Below are positions 31,132 to 42,600 of a stretch of 64,000 nucleotides of DNA, piece by piece; within the stretch, counting starts at the first letter, position 1; the number at the start of each line of letters is the position of its first letter. Origin of the DNA: Amyloporia xantha (Eukaryota; Basidiomycota; Agaricomycetes; Polyporales; Adustoporiaceae). The translations under genes were made by a program, and so were the position numbers. The notes below the pieces were generated by a model that did no database searches, had not been told where the DNA came from, and saw only the letters and a program-made list of their open reading frames with translations. The stretch is taken from positions 1 to 64,000 of the forward strand of contig JAYKKR010000050.1 of assembly GCA_036971615.1 (NCBI GenBank). Reading direction: 5' to 3'.

Positions 31132-32424
31132 ATGTCCCACCAACAGGCTTTACTCCTTACTGAAGCCAAAGGTCCATTCATCGTCGATACAATTCCGGTG
31201 CCCCGACCTGGGCCAGGCAAGATCCTGATCAAAGTGCAGGCAGTCGCGCTCAACCCTATCGACTGGATTATCCAGACGCACGGGTTATTCATAGAGAAAT
31301 TCCCCGCTGTAATTGGCCATGACTTGTCGGGTATCGTTGAGGAGCTCGGCGAAGGTGTGACGGGGTTCACGAAAGGCGATAGAGTGTAAGTCATATATCA
31401 TAATTAACGTGTCAAAGCGCAGCCGCTGATTAGGCTATTATTAGCGTGACTCAGGGTATTCTCAAAGTATCCGAGCACTCTGCTTTCCAGCAGTACGCGC
31501 TCGGGAGTGCTGATGTTGTTGCCAAGGTGAGCGTTCTGTATAGTAGTCTAATGTATCCATGACTCAGGATTCCATGACCCCTTACTAGATTCCACACAAT
31601 ATATCCTTTGAGGAGGCTGCCACTCTCCCTTTGGGTCTCGCTACTGCCGTAGTCGGTCTTTACTGCGACGACCATGGCATTGCACTGCACCCTCCCTGGG
31701 AGGACGGCGGTCGCGATAAGTACAAGGATAAGCCATTCTTTGTCTTTTCCGGTGCTAGCTCAGTCGGCCAATTCGGTATGTTTCTGGCTAAGCGTGCACT
31801 CGGCACAAGTCCCAGATCCCCCATGCTGACTATGCGGACAGTAATCCAGCTCGCACGGCTTTCGGGCTTTAACCCTATCATCGCCACAGCCTCCTCGCAT
31901 AACGCTGCCTACCTCAAAGAGCTAGGGGCGACGCATGTCATTGATCGCAAGCTTTCGATTGACGCCATCCGTGCCGAAATCGCAAAGATCACGCCTGTGC
32001 CGATTGAGGTTGTCTACGACATCGTCTCTTCTCTCGAGACGCAGAACCTGGGATATGACATTTTGTCTCCTCAGGGAGCGCTTGTCATGGTTCTCCAGCA
32101 GGACTCGATCGATGAGGCGAAGAAAGGTGGCGACAAGCGGATTGCGCATACCTGGGGATCCGTCCACGCCCCAGCACAACATGCTCTAGGCGTAAGTCTG
32201 TACTCAAAGCTCACGGCTCTCTTAGAGGACGGTTCGATTAAGGTACGTAACAGTAGCTCGATCGCTACAGAAATGGCCAGCTTACCATTCTGCGATATGG
32301 CGCGTAGCCTAATCGCGTGGATGTGCTTCCAAACGGATTGCGTGGCATTCCTGCGGGCTTGGAGAGGCTCAAGAGTGGCGTGAGCAATATCAAGCTTGTT
32401 GCACAGCCCCAGGAGACTGCATAA
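31132..32424 (+). CDS. Medium-chain (zinc-type) alcohol dehydrogenase/quinone reductase-like protein, copy 1
   Basis: This is a NAD(P)H-dependent oxidoreductase of the medium-chain dehydrogenase/reductase superfamily, in the group of ToxD-like enoyl reductases and quinone reductases. Exon 1 (31132 to about 31385) carries the GroES-like fold: VPRPGPGKILIKVQAVALNPIDW and FPAVIGHDLSGIVEELGEGV. Exon 2 begins at 31445 (VTQGILKVSEHSAFQQYALG). Next come IPHNISFEEAATLPLGLATAVVGLY and the Rossmann dinucleotide motif FSGASSVGQF-VIQLARLSGF, joined across a 65-base intron. LGATHVIDRK, VYDIVSS and a last exon ending RVDVLPNGLRGIPAGLERLKSGVSNIKLVAQPQETA follow, with the stop at 32422-32424. The structural-zinc cysteines are absent, as in quinone-reductase types. 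All joins are in frame. The substrate is unknown. Confidence 0.85.
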
Positions 32425-33087
32425 ATTACGTTGAGAGGTATCCCCAGTCGCTCGGTACTGTTAGCGTTCACTGGAAGCGGCGGCGCCAGCATCAGCTGCT
32501 GCGGGTTGTGCATTTTATGATTTGGGACCGAGTCGTGTTTTTGATTTACTACTTCTTCTGGAACACAATGTACTAGTACAGACAAACAAGGCGGGCAGAC
32601 TGATCCATATCTACGTCAGCAGAATAAAGTTATTTGCGAAAATAGTCTTAAAACGGGGAGTGCGCCAAGCGAGGCAGCAAGGTAGTTTCCAAAGCCTTTG
32701 GCAATTACTGTGACAACTTCGCTCGAACGCCCATCCACAGAACTGAAGATCGATTCATCAGCGCCGGCAGACGTGGCGCAGTGCCTAGACCTATTTTAGA
32801 CGACCGGAGTACTCTCAAGGGTAAGAGGTCCAGAGACGTCACGGACGGCTACAGCAAAGGGAGCTTCGGAGTACGTACCTAACGACGCTGTGGTGAAATT
32901 GTCAAAATTAACCCATGAGCTGGTCGTATAGACAGCATCCCGGTCAAAACCAGACACGATAGAAGTAGGACATACGTCTATGCTGCCGAGGCTCTACTGA
33001 ATCTCCTGATGTTGAGTCAACATCAGCTAGAATCTCGTCTACCGAGATCGCAAGCCCAAATGAGATCTTTGAACTAGTGCACGAACA
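32425..33087. other. Intergenic, nothing recognised
   Basis: About 660 bases lie between the end of the first reductase gene and the reductase remnant. No frame or repeat of note was seen. Confidence 0.4.
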
Positions 33088-33400
33088 ATCAAACCCGGCA
33101 GACAATCTTTTCTGAGCCGCTGTGCTTTGGCTCTTTCATGTTTCATGTACCGAAAGCTATCCTTGTTAGCCTATAAGCCACCTTCCCAAAACTTCACCGG
33201 GCTGGCCTTAATCGCCCCCGAGCTGACAAGTTCGGGCACTTTCTCAAGGAACACGGGCCCCCATGTGCGCTTTGTCCTCCGGTGAAGCAGAGTAATATTC
33301 GTCCGAGAACGAGCGGCCAAGACTCTTTGTGTAGATCCTCGTGACTGCAGTCGAAGTAAGCAGGCCTCGTCTGGAAAAGAGATAGGGATACGGCTGCTTA
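33088..33400 (-). pseudogene. Truncated remnant of a medium-chain reductase (last exon plus last intron)
   Basis: On the minus strand this piece parallels the 3' end of the intact reductase at 33794-35133. It matches from the stop-codon region (TCAAACCC at 33088 beside TCAAACCC at 33794) through blocks such as CCCGAGCT.ACAAGTT.GGGCACTTTCT (33220 and 33913) and TGCGCT..GTCCTC.GGTGAAGC (33268 and 33957). The match runs to the splice acceptor GTGACTGCA (about 33343 and 34032) and a little of the intron. Numerous substitutions and indels destroy the frame. The upstream 1 kb of the gene has no counterpart here. It looks like a 5'-truncated tandem duplicate in the same orientation. Confidence 0.78.
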
Positions 33401-33793
33401 CATAGTGTTCGGCCGGGCACTATCCTTATTATATCGTCTAACTAAAGCCCGCTTCATTATCGACTCTCTTGATGACTCTAAAATCAAGTCCAGCTAACTA
33501 TGATTTCTGCGCTCTCACGACTCACTGTGTCGGATTTGACATAGTAATTGATGTGCCGAAATGCAACTCTCACCGCGATCAGCTGTGTTCACTATAGGAG
33601 AGTTTACACTGCTGTTACGTTCTGCTGATGGGTGCGTATTAGTGTCATTGATCGAGTACAGCCGAATGCGAAGGCGCATTGAGATATAAATGAAACCTTG
33701 CGGGAGACGGAGGCTCGATCACTTTGGGATAACCAATTATCATGTGTACCATTACATCGCAAACATATGATGCAGGATAAACCGCACCGGAGA
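33401..33793. other. Spacer between reductase remnant and intact copy
   Basis: No gene is seen. The segment should hold the terminator of the intact minus-strand reductase. I could not extend the duplication into it. Confidence 0.35.
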
Positions 33794-35133
33794 TCAAACC
33801 CTATAGACGATCTTTTCTCCGCTGTTCTTACCCTCCCTCATGTACTGTAAGCCGTCCTTGATAGCATACAATCCGCCCTCCCATAGCTTGACTGGATTGG
33901 GCTTCACCGCGCCCGAGCTCACAAGTTTGGGCACTTTCTTGAGGAAGTGCGCCATGTGCGCTCGGTCCTCGGGTGAAGCTGGGAAATGGCCGTTCATGTT
34001 GAATTCGCGACCAAGGGAGGTGTAGATCAACGTGACTGCACAATCGGGGTAAGAAAGGTTTCGTGCGGTCGCGGGACATAATAGCTTACATTGTATCTTG
34101 ACGTCCTCGTTTAACTTCTGCGCCTCCTCCTGCGGAGGCTGAATGACGATGAGCTTGCCTGCCCCGGGGCCAAAGCATTTGACCGTGAGACTTTGAGTCT
34201 GCACCTGGCAGATGGTATCGAAGGCATGATGCAAGGAGTTCTTTGTTGTCCTATTAATCTTGTTTACAACATCCGGATCTTTATACTGAGCAAATGATGG
34301 GTAAGCATCCCAACTGACTTCGGCCACTGAAATCCAACGAACATCAAAGACCACGTCGGCACCAAGAGATTTACAGAGCTCGTGATTTTTAGTGGACGCG
34401 ACAGTGACAACCTTGTAACCTGCGGTATGTGCGAGCTGAAGTATGTACATACCGACGGACGCTGGAAAACACGACAAGGTCAGACGTTCATATGTTGTAT
34501 TCAGAAGTGCGATGTAGTAAGTAGAACGTACTGCTTCCACTATACACAAAGACCCACTCTTCAGTGGGAGTCTTGCTTGGAGGCTCAACAAGTCCAAGGC
34601 GCGTTGGATGAAAGAGCCCTTGGACGGCAGTCCAAAATCTGCCCCCATTTCAGCTCGGAGCAACGCGTGAAACAAGCGTATGACTTACGCGCAACCCATG
34701 GTAGCGGCTTCTTCATGAGAGAGAGTCCCCTTCGGGACCTTCCAAGCGAGATCGGCACTGGTCTTCACGTATTCAGCGTAGGCGCCGCGATCTTTGTAAT
34801 TGCCACCCTGAACGAAGCCCGCGACATGGTCACCGATAGAAAGTGTTGTGACGTCCTTCCCAACCTGGGCAACGTATCCAGACCAGTCGCAGCCACAAAT
34901 GGTGCCGGCGTTCGTGATGAGATCAATATCTAGCGAATTCCTGTGAGCGAACCGAATGAGCTTAAACAGACGCATATACATTGCCAATCGGTCGGGTTTT
35001 GTGCAACGGCAACCGTCTTTACAAGAATCTCGTCGTCACTGATGGTGGGTACAGGGACTTGTTGAACAGCGACGGTTTTGTTGGGTTGTGTGATCAATGC
35101 GTTCATTGTCTTGGGAACACTGTGTGTAGACAT
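33794..35133 (-). CDS. Medium-chain alcohol dehydrogenase/enoyl reductase-like protein, copy 2
   Basis: This is a member of the same superfamily as the gene at 31132, on the opposite strand. From the ATG at 35133: MNALITQPNKTVAVQQVPVP, ILVKTVAVAQNPTDWQ, then after an intron IDLITNAGTICGCDWSGYVAQVG, IGDHVAGFVQGG, GAYAEYVKTSADLAWKVP and EEAATMGCA. The third exon gives FWTAVQGLFHPTRLGLVEPP and EEWVFVYSGSTS, joined across a 65-base intron to VGMYILQLAHTAGYKVVTVAS (the nucleotide-binding helix). KSLGADVVFD, NSLHHAFDTI and the C-terminal block FPASPEDRAHMAHFLKKVPKLV follow, ending GEKIVYRV with the stop at 33794-33796. Five introns join cleanly. The NAD(P)H substrate pair is unknown. The family includes trans-acting enoyl reductases of polyketide pathways, but no synthase is in the window. 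Confidence 0.86.
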
Positions 35134-35795
35134 CTTGTAGCAGTGTCGCAGCACAGTGTCGCAGCAGATTTCAGATGATGAAGGTAGGGTGAACGAATGG
35201 GGATGAAATTCTCAAGATGCTCACTGAGCTTTGCGTATTTTTGACTTTCGTCAGGAGCCCAGGTATGATGTCACGAGTTACAGTATCTCATTCCGCGCTC
35301 CTCTCGGAGAGACATGATGGAAATAGTAGACAGAAGTCCGTCTGCCAGCAGATGGCCCTCACATTTACCTCCAGGAGCTGCACAATAAAGATGAGCAATT
35401 CAACCCTCCGATAGATCAGAACGGTTGTGTGATACTCGACACTCACCCAGAAAGCTCAACGAAGGGTATGGACATATCATCTGTGACACTATTGATCCAC
35501 TCGGTTTGGAGAAACCAGTACTATGCGAGTCGGACCCATACATACTTTTGATACTCGACGGCAGTCGAACGTTGAAGCTGAAGCTGAAGGCCGGAGACCG
35601 GTGATATGTATACAGTAATACGGTACCCATTATTTATATACGCGGCTTTTGCCGGCTGCGGTGACTGACTGGGACTTGTATATTCCATTCTCATTCTCCG
35701 GGGACAATGGACGGCGCAGCAGCAAAGTCTTTGCATTTTGCTCCTGGAGTACTTCAGATCCTGTTTCCCTGCGTCGTCGTCCTCACGAGTTCATC
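35134..35795. other. Intergenic region between divergent genes
   Basis: This stretch holds the promoters of the minus-strand reductase (start 35133) and the plus-strand gene at 35796. A short direct repeat AAGCTG AAGCTG lies near 35575. The frame upstream of 35796 stays open to 35649 but is probably leader sequence. Confidence 0.4.
35631..35640 (+). promoter_or_regulatory. TATA box candidate for the 35796 gene
   Basis: TATTTATATA lies 156 bases upstream of the ATG at 35796. This AT-rich element in a mixed-composition promoter is the best core-promoter candidate for the downstream gene. Confidence 0.4.
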
Positions 35796-36635
35796 ATGAC
35801 CACGCACACGGTGAGAGCAACGTTCACGGCCACAGCTCGCGAGAAACCGTCCTCTCCCAACGAGCCACACGCTAGTCACGATGCCGATTCACCGAGCCCT
35901 CGCAAAACTCACCGCTGCAAATACTGCAAGCGTGAGCGGAAAAATCACCCGCGATCAGGATGCCCTTTCGTCGACCCGCCCGTTCCAGCCGGTGAAGCCA
36001 AGGATACAGCTACGCTTTCAGATGCTCTGGAAGGGCTGAAGCTGGGTCCTGAATCACCGACCAGAGTCAAGCGAACAGGTCGCCGTTCTGTCCCTCTCGA
36101 GTTACGTGTCGAGGGTGAGATTGAAGCAATCATCTCGGCTCCTTCGCCTATTCCTGAAGCGATCCATCTTGCAATATCTGCAGGCCCCGGTGACGGTGAG
36201 CAGACGAGACCGCCTACACCACCTCCGATCGGACCAGGTCGAGCTCAAGGACGAGCCAAGCCCCTCTCCCGTTCGTTGAGCCAGGAAGAGACTCAGGTAT
36301 TTTTGGATCGCGCGAAGGCCACCGCAGTGGGGCATGCCACCGTTCTCAAGACCACGGCGAGCGCCGTTCCGGACATCCTGGCGGGTGCAAAGGCGAGGGG
36401 ACTCAAGGCTCAAGTGATCGAGTACTCAAGCAACGCCGAAGACGTGCGTTTGGTCGTCGTCGGGAAGGACGAGGACGTCGTGAGTCAGATTGGAAACATC
36501 GGAGCTCGGGAGAAGGAGGCAGTGAACACGGCGCTGCGGAAGGAGGTACGACGGGGTTATCACCCCGCACTGGTGAGCAGTGCCGGTGCTGTGGCCGGCG
36601 CAGTCGCGACATGGACAGGGCTTGCCTTTGCGTGA
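35796..36635 (+). CDS. Uncharacterised fungal protein with CxxC...C motif and hydrophobic C-terminus
   Basis: This is an intron-less frame of 279 residues counted from the ATG at 35796 (the frame is open upstream, but that part looks like leader). Near residue 38 a basic, cysteine-containing motif, RCKYCKRERKNHPRSGCPF, could bind a metal. The middle is low-complexity and rich in Pro/Ser/Glu (PTPPPIGPGRAQGRAKPLSRSL). Next comes a predicted helical region (QVFLDRAKATAVGHATVLK) and a folded-looking segment (AQVIEYSSNAEDVRLVVVGKDEDV). The last 25 residues are small and hydrophobic (SSAGAVAGAVATWTGLAFA) and could anchor the protein in a membrane. I do not recognise a named family. Coding is supported by length, composition and absence of frame breaks. 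Confidence 0.7.
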   Translation: MTTHTVRATFTATAREKPSSPNEPHASHDADSPSPRKTHRCKYCKRERKNHPRSGCPFVDPPVPAGEAKDTATLSDALEGLKLGPESPTRVKRTGRRSVPLELRVEGEIEAIISAPSPIPEAIHLAISAGPGDGEQTRPPTPPPIGPGRAQGRAKPLSRSLSQEETQVFLDRAKATAVGHATVLKTTASAVPDILAGAKARGLKAQVIEYSSNAEDVRLVVVGKDEDVVSQIGNIGAREKEAVNTALRKEVRRGYHPALVSSAGAVAGAVATWTGLAFA

Positions 36636-37008
36636 ACTGATATCCTCTACTACATATCCGGGTATCCATACGGACTATACCCAAAGTGTCTGCAGATCGT
36701 TATTATTCTTGGTGGCACGCACTCGCCACACGGTGCCTCCGCATTATACTCTGTATAGTAGTCGCGTGTACCGTGGTGTACTCTTGTGCTTTCTTTATGT
36801 GACGTTATTGGATGGATAGACGGAAATAAAGGCTCATCAAGTGCGTGACTGTCCCCGAACAGACGCTGCACAGGATCACTGCCAGGTGATGGACAAGGAT
36901 CAATAATGGATATAGACATTTACAAGGCCATATGTAAATGTGTATCCCGCCCGCAGAAGCCAGAGAAAACGGTTGCCAAGCTGCCTTTGAATTCAGTTCT
37001 CTACGTCC
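36636..37008. other. Intergenic between two plus-strand genes
   Basis: This stretch holds the 3' region of the preceding gene (GAAATAAAGG near 36824 may be a polyadenylation signal) and the promoter of the CNH gene. No gene is seen. Confidence 0.4.
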
Positions 37009-39541
37009 ATGTCCGAGGTACCGCCCTTTCCTGAGAGAGACGAGCAAGGGGGCGACGACCTGCCCACCTACGATGATCTCGCAGCCCAACATGGTCCAAA
37101 TTCAAGGCATGTTACGTCCGTTTGATCTGATGTCTCGCTGACGGATCTATAGGTTTGGCCGATGGAGGAAATGGATCGAGAAGAGGTGAGTCTCCGCATA
37201 TGCTATTCCGAGCTGATCCCGACAAGCCTGTCAATGCAGGGCTGCGGAACGTTATGCAGATCTGACGCCTGAAGACCTGCAGCGGCGGCGGGCTCGTGGA
37301 TGGGGAGACGGGGTGAGTGCTTTCCATGTCTGTGGCGGCGGGTCGTGACCCTCCGTGAAGGTGGACGATTCAGAGCAGCATTCCGATTCGGAAGTAGAGT
37401 CGACACCATCAGGATCACACACAGAATTGCGCATTCAGACAGACTTCTTGACCTCTGCAATACCCGTCTCTCCTCCGGCACAACCGCCCGCACCACCTGC
37501 AGCACTCATACCCGAAGCGACACTACCCTCTCATCTGGAACTATACCAATTCGGATCTCGATTCCTGCCACACACGACATACCCCATTCGCTGTCTCCTC
37601 CCCATCCTCAACGACCAGGTGCTGCTCATCGGGCACGACAACGGCTTGTCGGTGCTCGACTTGTTTCCGCGCGAATGGACGGACAGCGGGCTGACCGAGA
37701 AGGGTCCCGCGGAAGCAGAGGTGAAGCACATTTGGGAAGGCGAGATGTAAGAGCACCACAACCGTCTTGTCAGTTGAGATTTAGAGTCAGAATCTCCCAG
37801 CGTGTACCAGATGTCCATACTCGAAGCGGAAAGCACGGGCCAAGGCACCCCTCAAGGCGTCGTGCTTGCCCTGGTGGGCCCCACAGGGGACTTTTCAAAA
37901 GAGCAGGAGGGAATACGGTCGTTGCGCATGTACAACCTCTCTAGCTTGATCAGTCTGGCAAAATGGGCAATCGCCCAGAAGGTAAATTCAATATTAACTC
38001 TTTATCATCATCACCTCAGCTTCGACCGCAGGGACACAGACCTCTCAATTTGCGACAGCCGCACGCATCTGGAAAACACCATAGCGCGAAGAGACACAAT
38101 CGCCAGCAGGGCAGCCTGACCAAAGGCCTGAGAAACCTTGTCATTGATTCTCCGATCGCACAAGCCCAGTCCCCTCCCGATGCCGTATACGAACCACAGG
38201 CGTCGTACTCTGACGTTGCCGACTCCTCAATGTACAACAAACGGCTTCCTCCGCGTCCCTCCGAACGCTCTGATTCAGCCGACTCGCAGTCGTCTTGGGA
38301 CGTTGTGGACGACCTGCCCTTGCTGTGGGCTGCTCACTACACACCTCTAGCCGCAGTTGGCTCCCGATTACACAACACCTCCGTGCTCTTCTACGACCTC
38401 TGGCGCAATGAGAACCAGAGAAGCCGAGGCGGCGCCCTTCTCGCGGTGGCAACCAAGTCGAACATATTCATGTACGAGGCACCAAAGGGCGAGAGGGCAT
38501 TCCGCCTCATCAAGGTGCGTTCCTTTGTGACTCCCGTCGCTAGCTGCCTTTTCTCATACTCCGCAGGAATTCTACACGCCCCTGACCGCCCGCAGCATCA
38601 CATTCGTGCAGCAATCGGTTCTGGATTCCATGTCCAGAAGCCCGTCCGACGTTTCACCCCGCGCGGGAGGGAGTTCACATCACCAGCGACATACCCGTGT
38701 CGTGTCCCTCGGCGTGCACGGGCAGCACTATCCGCATCAGCTCAGCCTATTCGCGATCTTCGAGAAGAAGGCCGGGCTCATCCGCATCGCCGACTCGGCC
38801 GTCGGGGAGGTGGATCTGTACGAAGAGAGCTCGGGGCTCCAACAGCTCCTCGCGTCATCCAGCGCTAGTTCCTCGACGTCTCGACGATCTCGGGCATCGT
38901 GGGACGGGCGCGCATTTGTCAAGGAACACAAGGGTGTCTGGGTTCCACCGGTGAAGTTCAGCGTGCCCACTGCGCTGAATCGTGCGTTGTCTACGAGCAT
39001 GTATGTTCTCACGCGGGGCAAGCAGTCACACATCCTACCACATCCTCTGCCGCCGAGCGTGGCTGCGATCGCGCCCATACGCGTTCTGCTTTGGTCCTTT
39101 CCGCCAACGCATGTCAGCTGCAGAGTGTGCGAACCGTCGCGGGATGGGCAAGACTTGCCGTCCTTCCTGCAGCTGGTGGCCTTTGGAGAAGATGGGATTG
39201 AAGTGCAAGAAATACCCACCGCTTCGCTGTCAGAACGAGAACGAAAGGGGAAGAAGCGTGAAGAAGAACCTATTCGCGCCGTGGTGGATTTAGGCGGAGG
39301 GACAGGTTTCTTGTGCACAGGCGGTCACTGGAGCGCACCGTTTTATCAAAGTCTCATGCGCTCGTCTTCTGTTGAGAGCTACGATTCAGGAGTATCGGGC
39401 GATAGTTGGTCGCCAGGAGCCAGAGCGGAAAAATTGCGAGCACACCAAGGCATCTATGGGTGGGTGCGGAAGGGCCTTGAGGACTGGAGAGTACTGTGGG
39501 TAGGCGGTATTGGTACAGAGCATGATGATAGCGATCTATGA
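37009..39541 (+). CDS. CNH (citron homology) domain protein
   Basis: The start at 37009 gives MSEVPPFPERDEQGGDDLPTYDDLAAQHG. Small exons then yield RFGRWRKWIEKR and AAERYADLTPEDLQRRRARGWGDG, followed by an acidic Ser-rich stretch. From about 37530 a CNH-type beta-propeller begins: LYQFGSRFLPHTTYPIRCLLPI, VLLIGHDNGLSVLDLFPREW. It continues past introns with VYQMSILEAES, GIRSLRMYNLSSLISLAKWA, GGALLAVATKSNIFMYEAPKGERAFRLIK and EFYTPLTARSITFVQQSVLDSMSRS. The end is a last propeller region (HLPSFLQLVAFGEDGIEVQEI) and an acidic tail. CNH domains in Rho exchange factors and Vps39/Vps3-like proteins bind small GTPases; the precise partner is not known. The first intron (37107-37152) has a GC...AG border. 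All joins keep frame. Stop at 39539-39541. Confidence 0.83.
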
Positions 39542-39673
39542 GTACATATTGAACTAACTAACGGACTCGGTTATCTGAGCGTCCTTACCGTGTACTACAA
39601 GCACGAACGTAAACTATGATTTAGTCCCTGAAGTGAAAGAACAGAATAGATAGGAGCAAAATGAAAGCGTCGA

Positions 39674-42600
39674 CTACGATGTTGCATGAGATTCAGAATT
39701 GGACCCTCGCAGCACGGTAAATGAGCCAGGCTCGGTGTCGGCGGCGGCACTCGACGAGGCCAGAGCTTCCTGGGAGGGTATTCCAGGCCTCTGCTTTCTG
39801 ACCACGACAAAAGAGCGACTTGGATCTTGTTTGGGCGGTGGATCCGACATCGACATAAGATCACCTTCGCTCATGCGGCGACTTTTGCGTCTGTTATACC
39901 ACCGCTTCTTGGGTGCTGGCCCATCGTCAACGCTTCCCATAGGCTCAGACTGAGCACCGTTGGACCGATCGTTCAGCAGAGCGGAGGCGTCTTCGATAAT
40001 AGCGGTCTGTGACTTCGTGCGGATATGAGCAGGAGGCATGGCGCCCGCTGGGAGGATATTCACATCGGGTTTCTTGGCGACACTGCTCACTGATGGTGTG
40101 GGAGGCGGCGAGTACTCGATCGGTATCGCAGTTTGAGCTAGATGGCTTGTGGGCGCATTCCGTTCGACTGAAGGGAAAGTATGGGTGGATCCGGACGCTA
40201 TCGCATACGGTGTCTCGAAGTGAGCGCGACCTCCGCCTACTCGAGCGAATCCAGACTTCGAAGCCTCCTTTGAGCGCTGAGCATCTTCTACTGGAGTATA
40301 GCCAGGACCGGTAAAGGGCTGCCATGCTCCCATAATAAACCCAGTGTCTTCGTCGCTATCTTCCTTGTATGGCTGCAGTGCATGCTCAGGTCGCAGGACG
40401 GACGGCGGGCCCGATCCGGTCGGCGTGACGTCCCTGAATCCTGGACTGGGACGTGTGAGGGGAATAGTCGACGGTTGTTTTGGAATATGTGCTAAGCCAT
40501 TGCGCGCTCGGTTAGAACGATGGGGTCGCCGTGACGCACAGCAGCCGAGTAGACCTAGTGTTCCCAACAGACCGCTGTCAACTACATGCTTGCTGCGATG
40601 AAATCCCACACCCCCGAAGATGCGGATTACTCCTTCGACGAGTTTCACAACAAGCATGAGGAAGAACGCGAGGTATATCAGCGCCAGGATGCACAGGATT
40701 GCGTATGCGATCCATTGAGCCGCTCCTGCGTCAACGGAAACCTGTACATAGAGTATTAGATGAGGAAAGGCCAAATCAAACGGGATGGATGCTGACAATA
40801 GGCGTCAAAATGACGAGCAGAACCGCAATAACAATCCTTGCGACGCAGAACAGGAAGCTGATGAGTCCCATGCTGGCGCCTTGACCCCAGGGTAGCCAGA
40901 CGCTGGTCCCGAGCGCGGAAGCGACCTCAACGACTAGAATAATGATCGCTTGTGCAGTGCCGCTTCTCTGTCCGCAACCTATTGTCAATCCAAACGCGAT
41001 ATTGGTGGCGAATAGGAGGCAAGCGAAGAGCTGGGATCCGTGCCTGTAGTGATTGTACAGAGGCCCCAGCGATAGGAGCGTCCAGGTTTCGTCGTAAAGT
41101 TTGGTGGTGTTGGTGATTGTCAGCCTGACAATGAGGAGAATTGGAAGTAAGATGGAAAACACAGCAAACGAGATTGCAGCAAGGACAATGGACGAGAGCG
41201 ATGCATGCGCTCGACTCAGTGTCATCTGGTAGCAAGAGAAGATGGTTACTGGCAGATGGAACAAGATGAGGATTCGGACTAAGTTGCCCTGCAGGATGTT
41301 GCTGTGGTAAGACACAAATCCCGTCCGTAATCTCCACCAAGGTCGGCCCTTGGGTAAGAAAGCTGAGCGGAACAAGAAATGGCCGTTCAGTGATCTGTTC
41401 TCGTCGGACGGAATCTGCCCGACACCGTCCAGCAAGTCTTTACTACCAGCTGAATAGCGAGGACTCCGGGTCCCGTTCAGCATCGTAGTAGAATGTGTGC
41501 CGCCATGATATATCAGTGAGCCAATCCAATCCAAAACCCACACTATCACGCTCAGAACAATAGTGGCGCCTATGATGCTTAAGAACAGGGTCAGACATAT
41601 GCCGAACAGATCTTGTGGACGAACACCGATGGACCACGCAAACGACGAAAGGCCTGCTGTGGCGTCGCTTGGTAACTGGAAGATGAGATTCGGGGCATCC
41701 GCATCGATGTATATGGGCGATGAGGAATTGCTCAATTGGTCCGCGAAATTAGATGGTGGGTCAAAAGGCGGAACGGTAAGAGGATTCCACCGGTCGTGTG
41801 CACCCGCGGACCCTTGCGAGAGGGTGATATCTAGAAACTTAAATTAGGAACAATGGAAGGGGGTACCCGGGGAGTTCGTACTGTATGTCAATGTAGACCA
41901 CGCTGTCTGTGCCAAGAGAGGGTCTTACAGGTGGTCAGAAACGCGTGTAGAAGATGACAAAGAAAGTGCGACATACAAACGAAGCTCGGCCATTGCACGG
42001 CTACCATTGCGAGAGCTGCACACCATTGAGTATGGAATATGATATCCCTCAGTGAAGGGGTGCCTGAATTTCATCGTCATTACAATGACATACGACGGAC
42101 TAAAGTACACGCACAAAATCTCATGAGTGCCGGGGAACTTGCAAGGCGTTCACCGCTGATTGCACTTGCGAGAATGAAACCGGCACTCTCCATCCGTGCC
42201 CAAACGCTCGTTCCTACCCTAGTCGAGCCTCTACCCCACGCAGATACCAGTCGAGCTACACCAACGACCAACCAGTATGCGATGGACAGACTGACGGTCA
42301 CCCAGAAGATGATGTATCCGTGCCCGTAGACAGATCCCAAGGGGCCAGGATCTAGTATAGTCGTGTTGACATTCATGCAGAAAAGTAGATGCTGCCAAGG
42401 ATCCAATGCATATAGATGCGTGTCGAAGGTCGCCAGCTCGTAATTTGATGGTAAGGGTACCGACGCAGAGAATGCAAAAGGCCCAGCAGCAAAAGGACAG
42501 TAGTGTCCATGACTATTATTGGGGAGCGGTGGTAGCGGGGAGGGCGGTCGCAAAGTATCGCAAAAGATAGAACCATTGTTCCACACTTGAAATGTCAACA

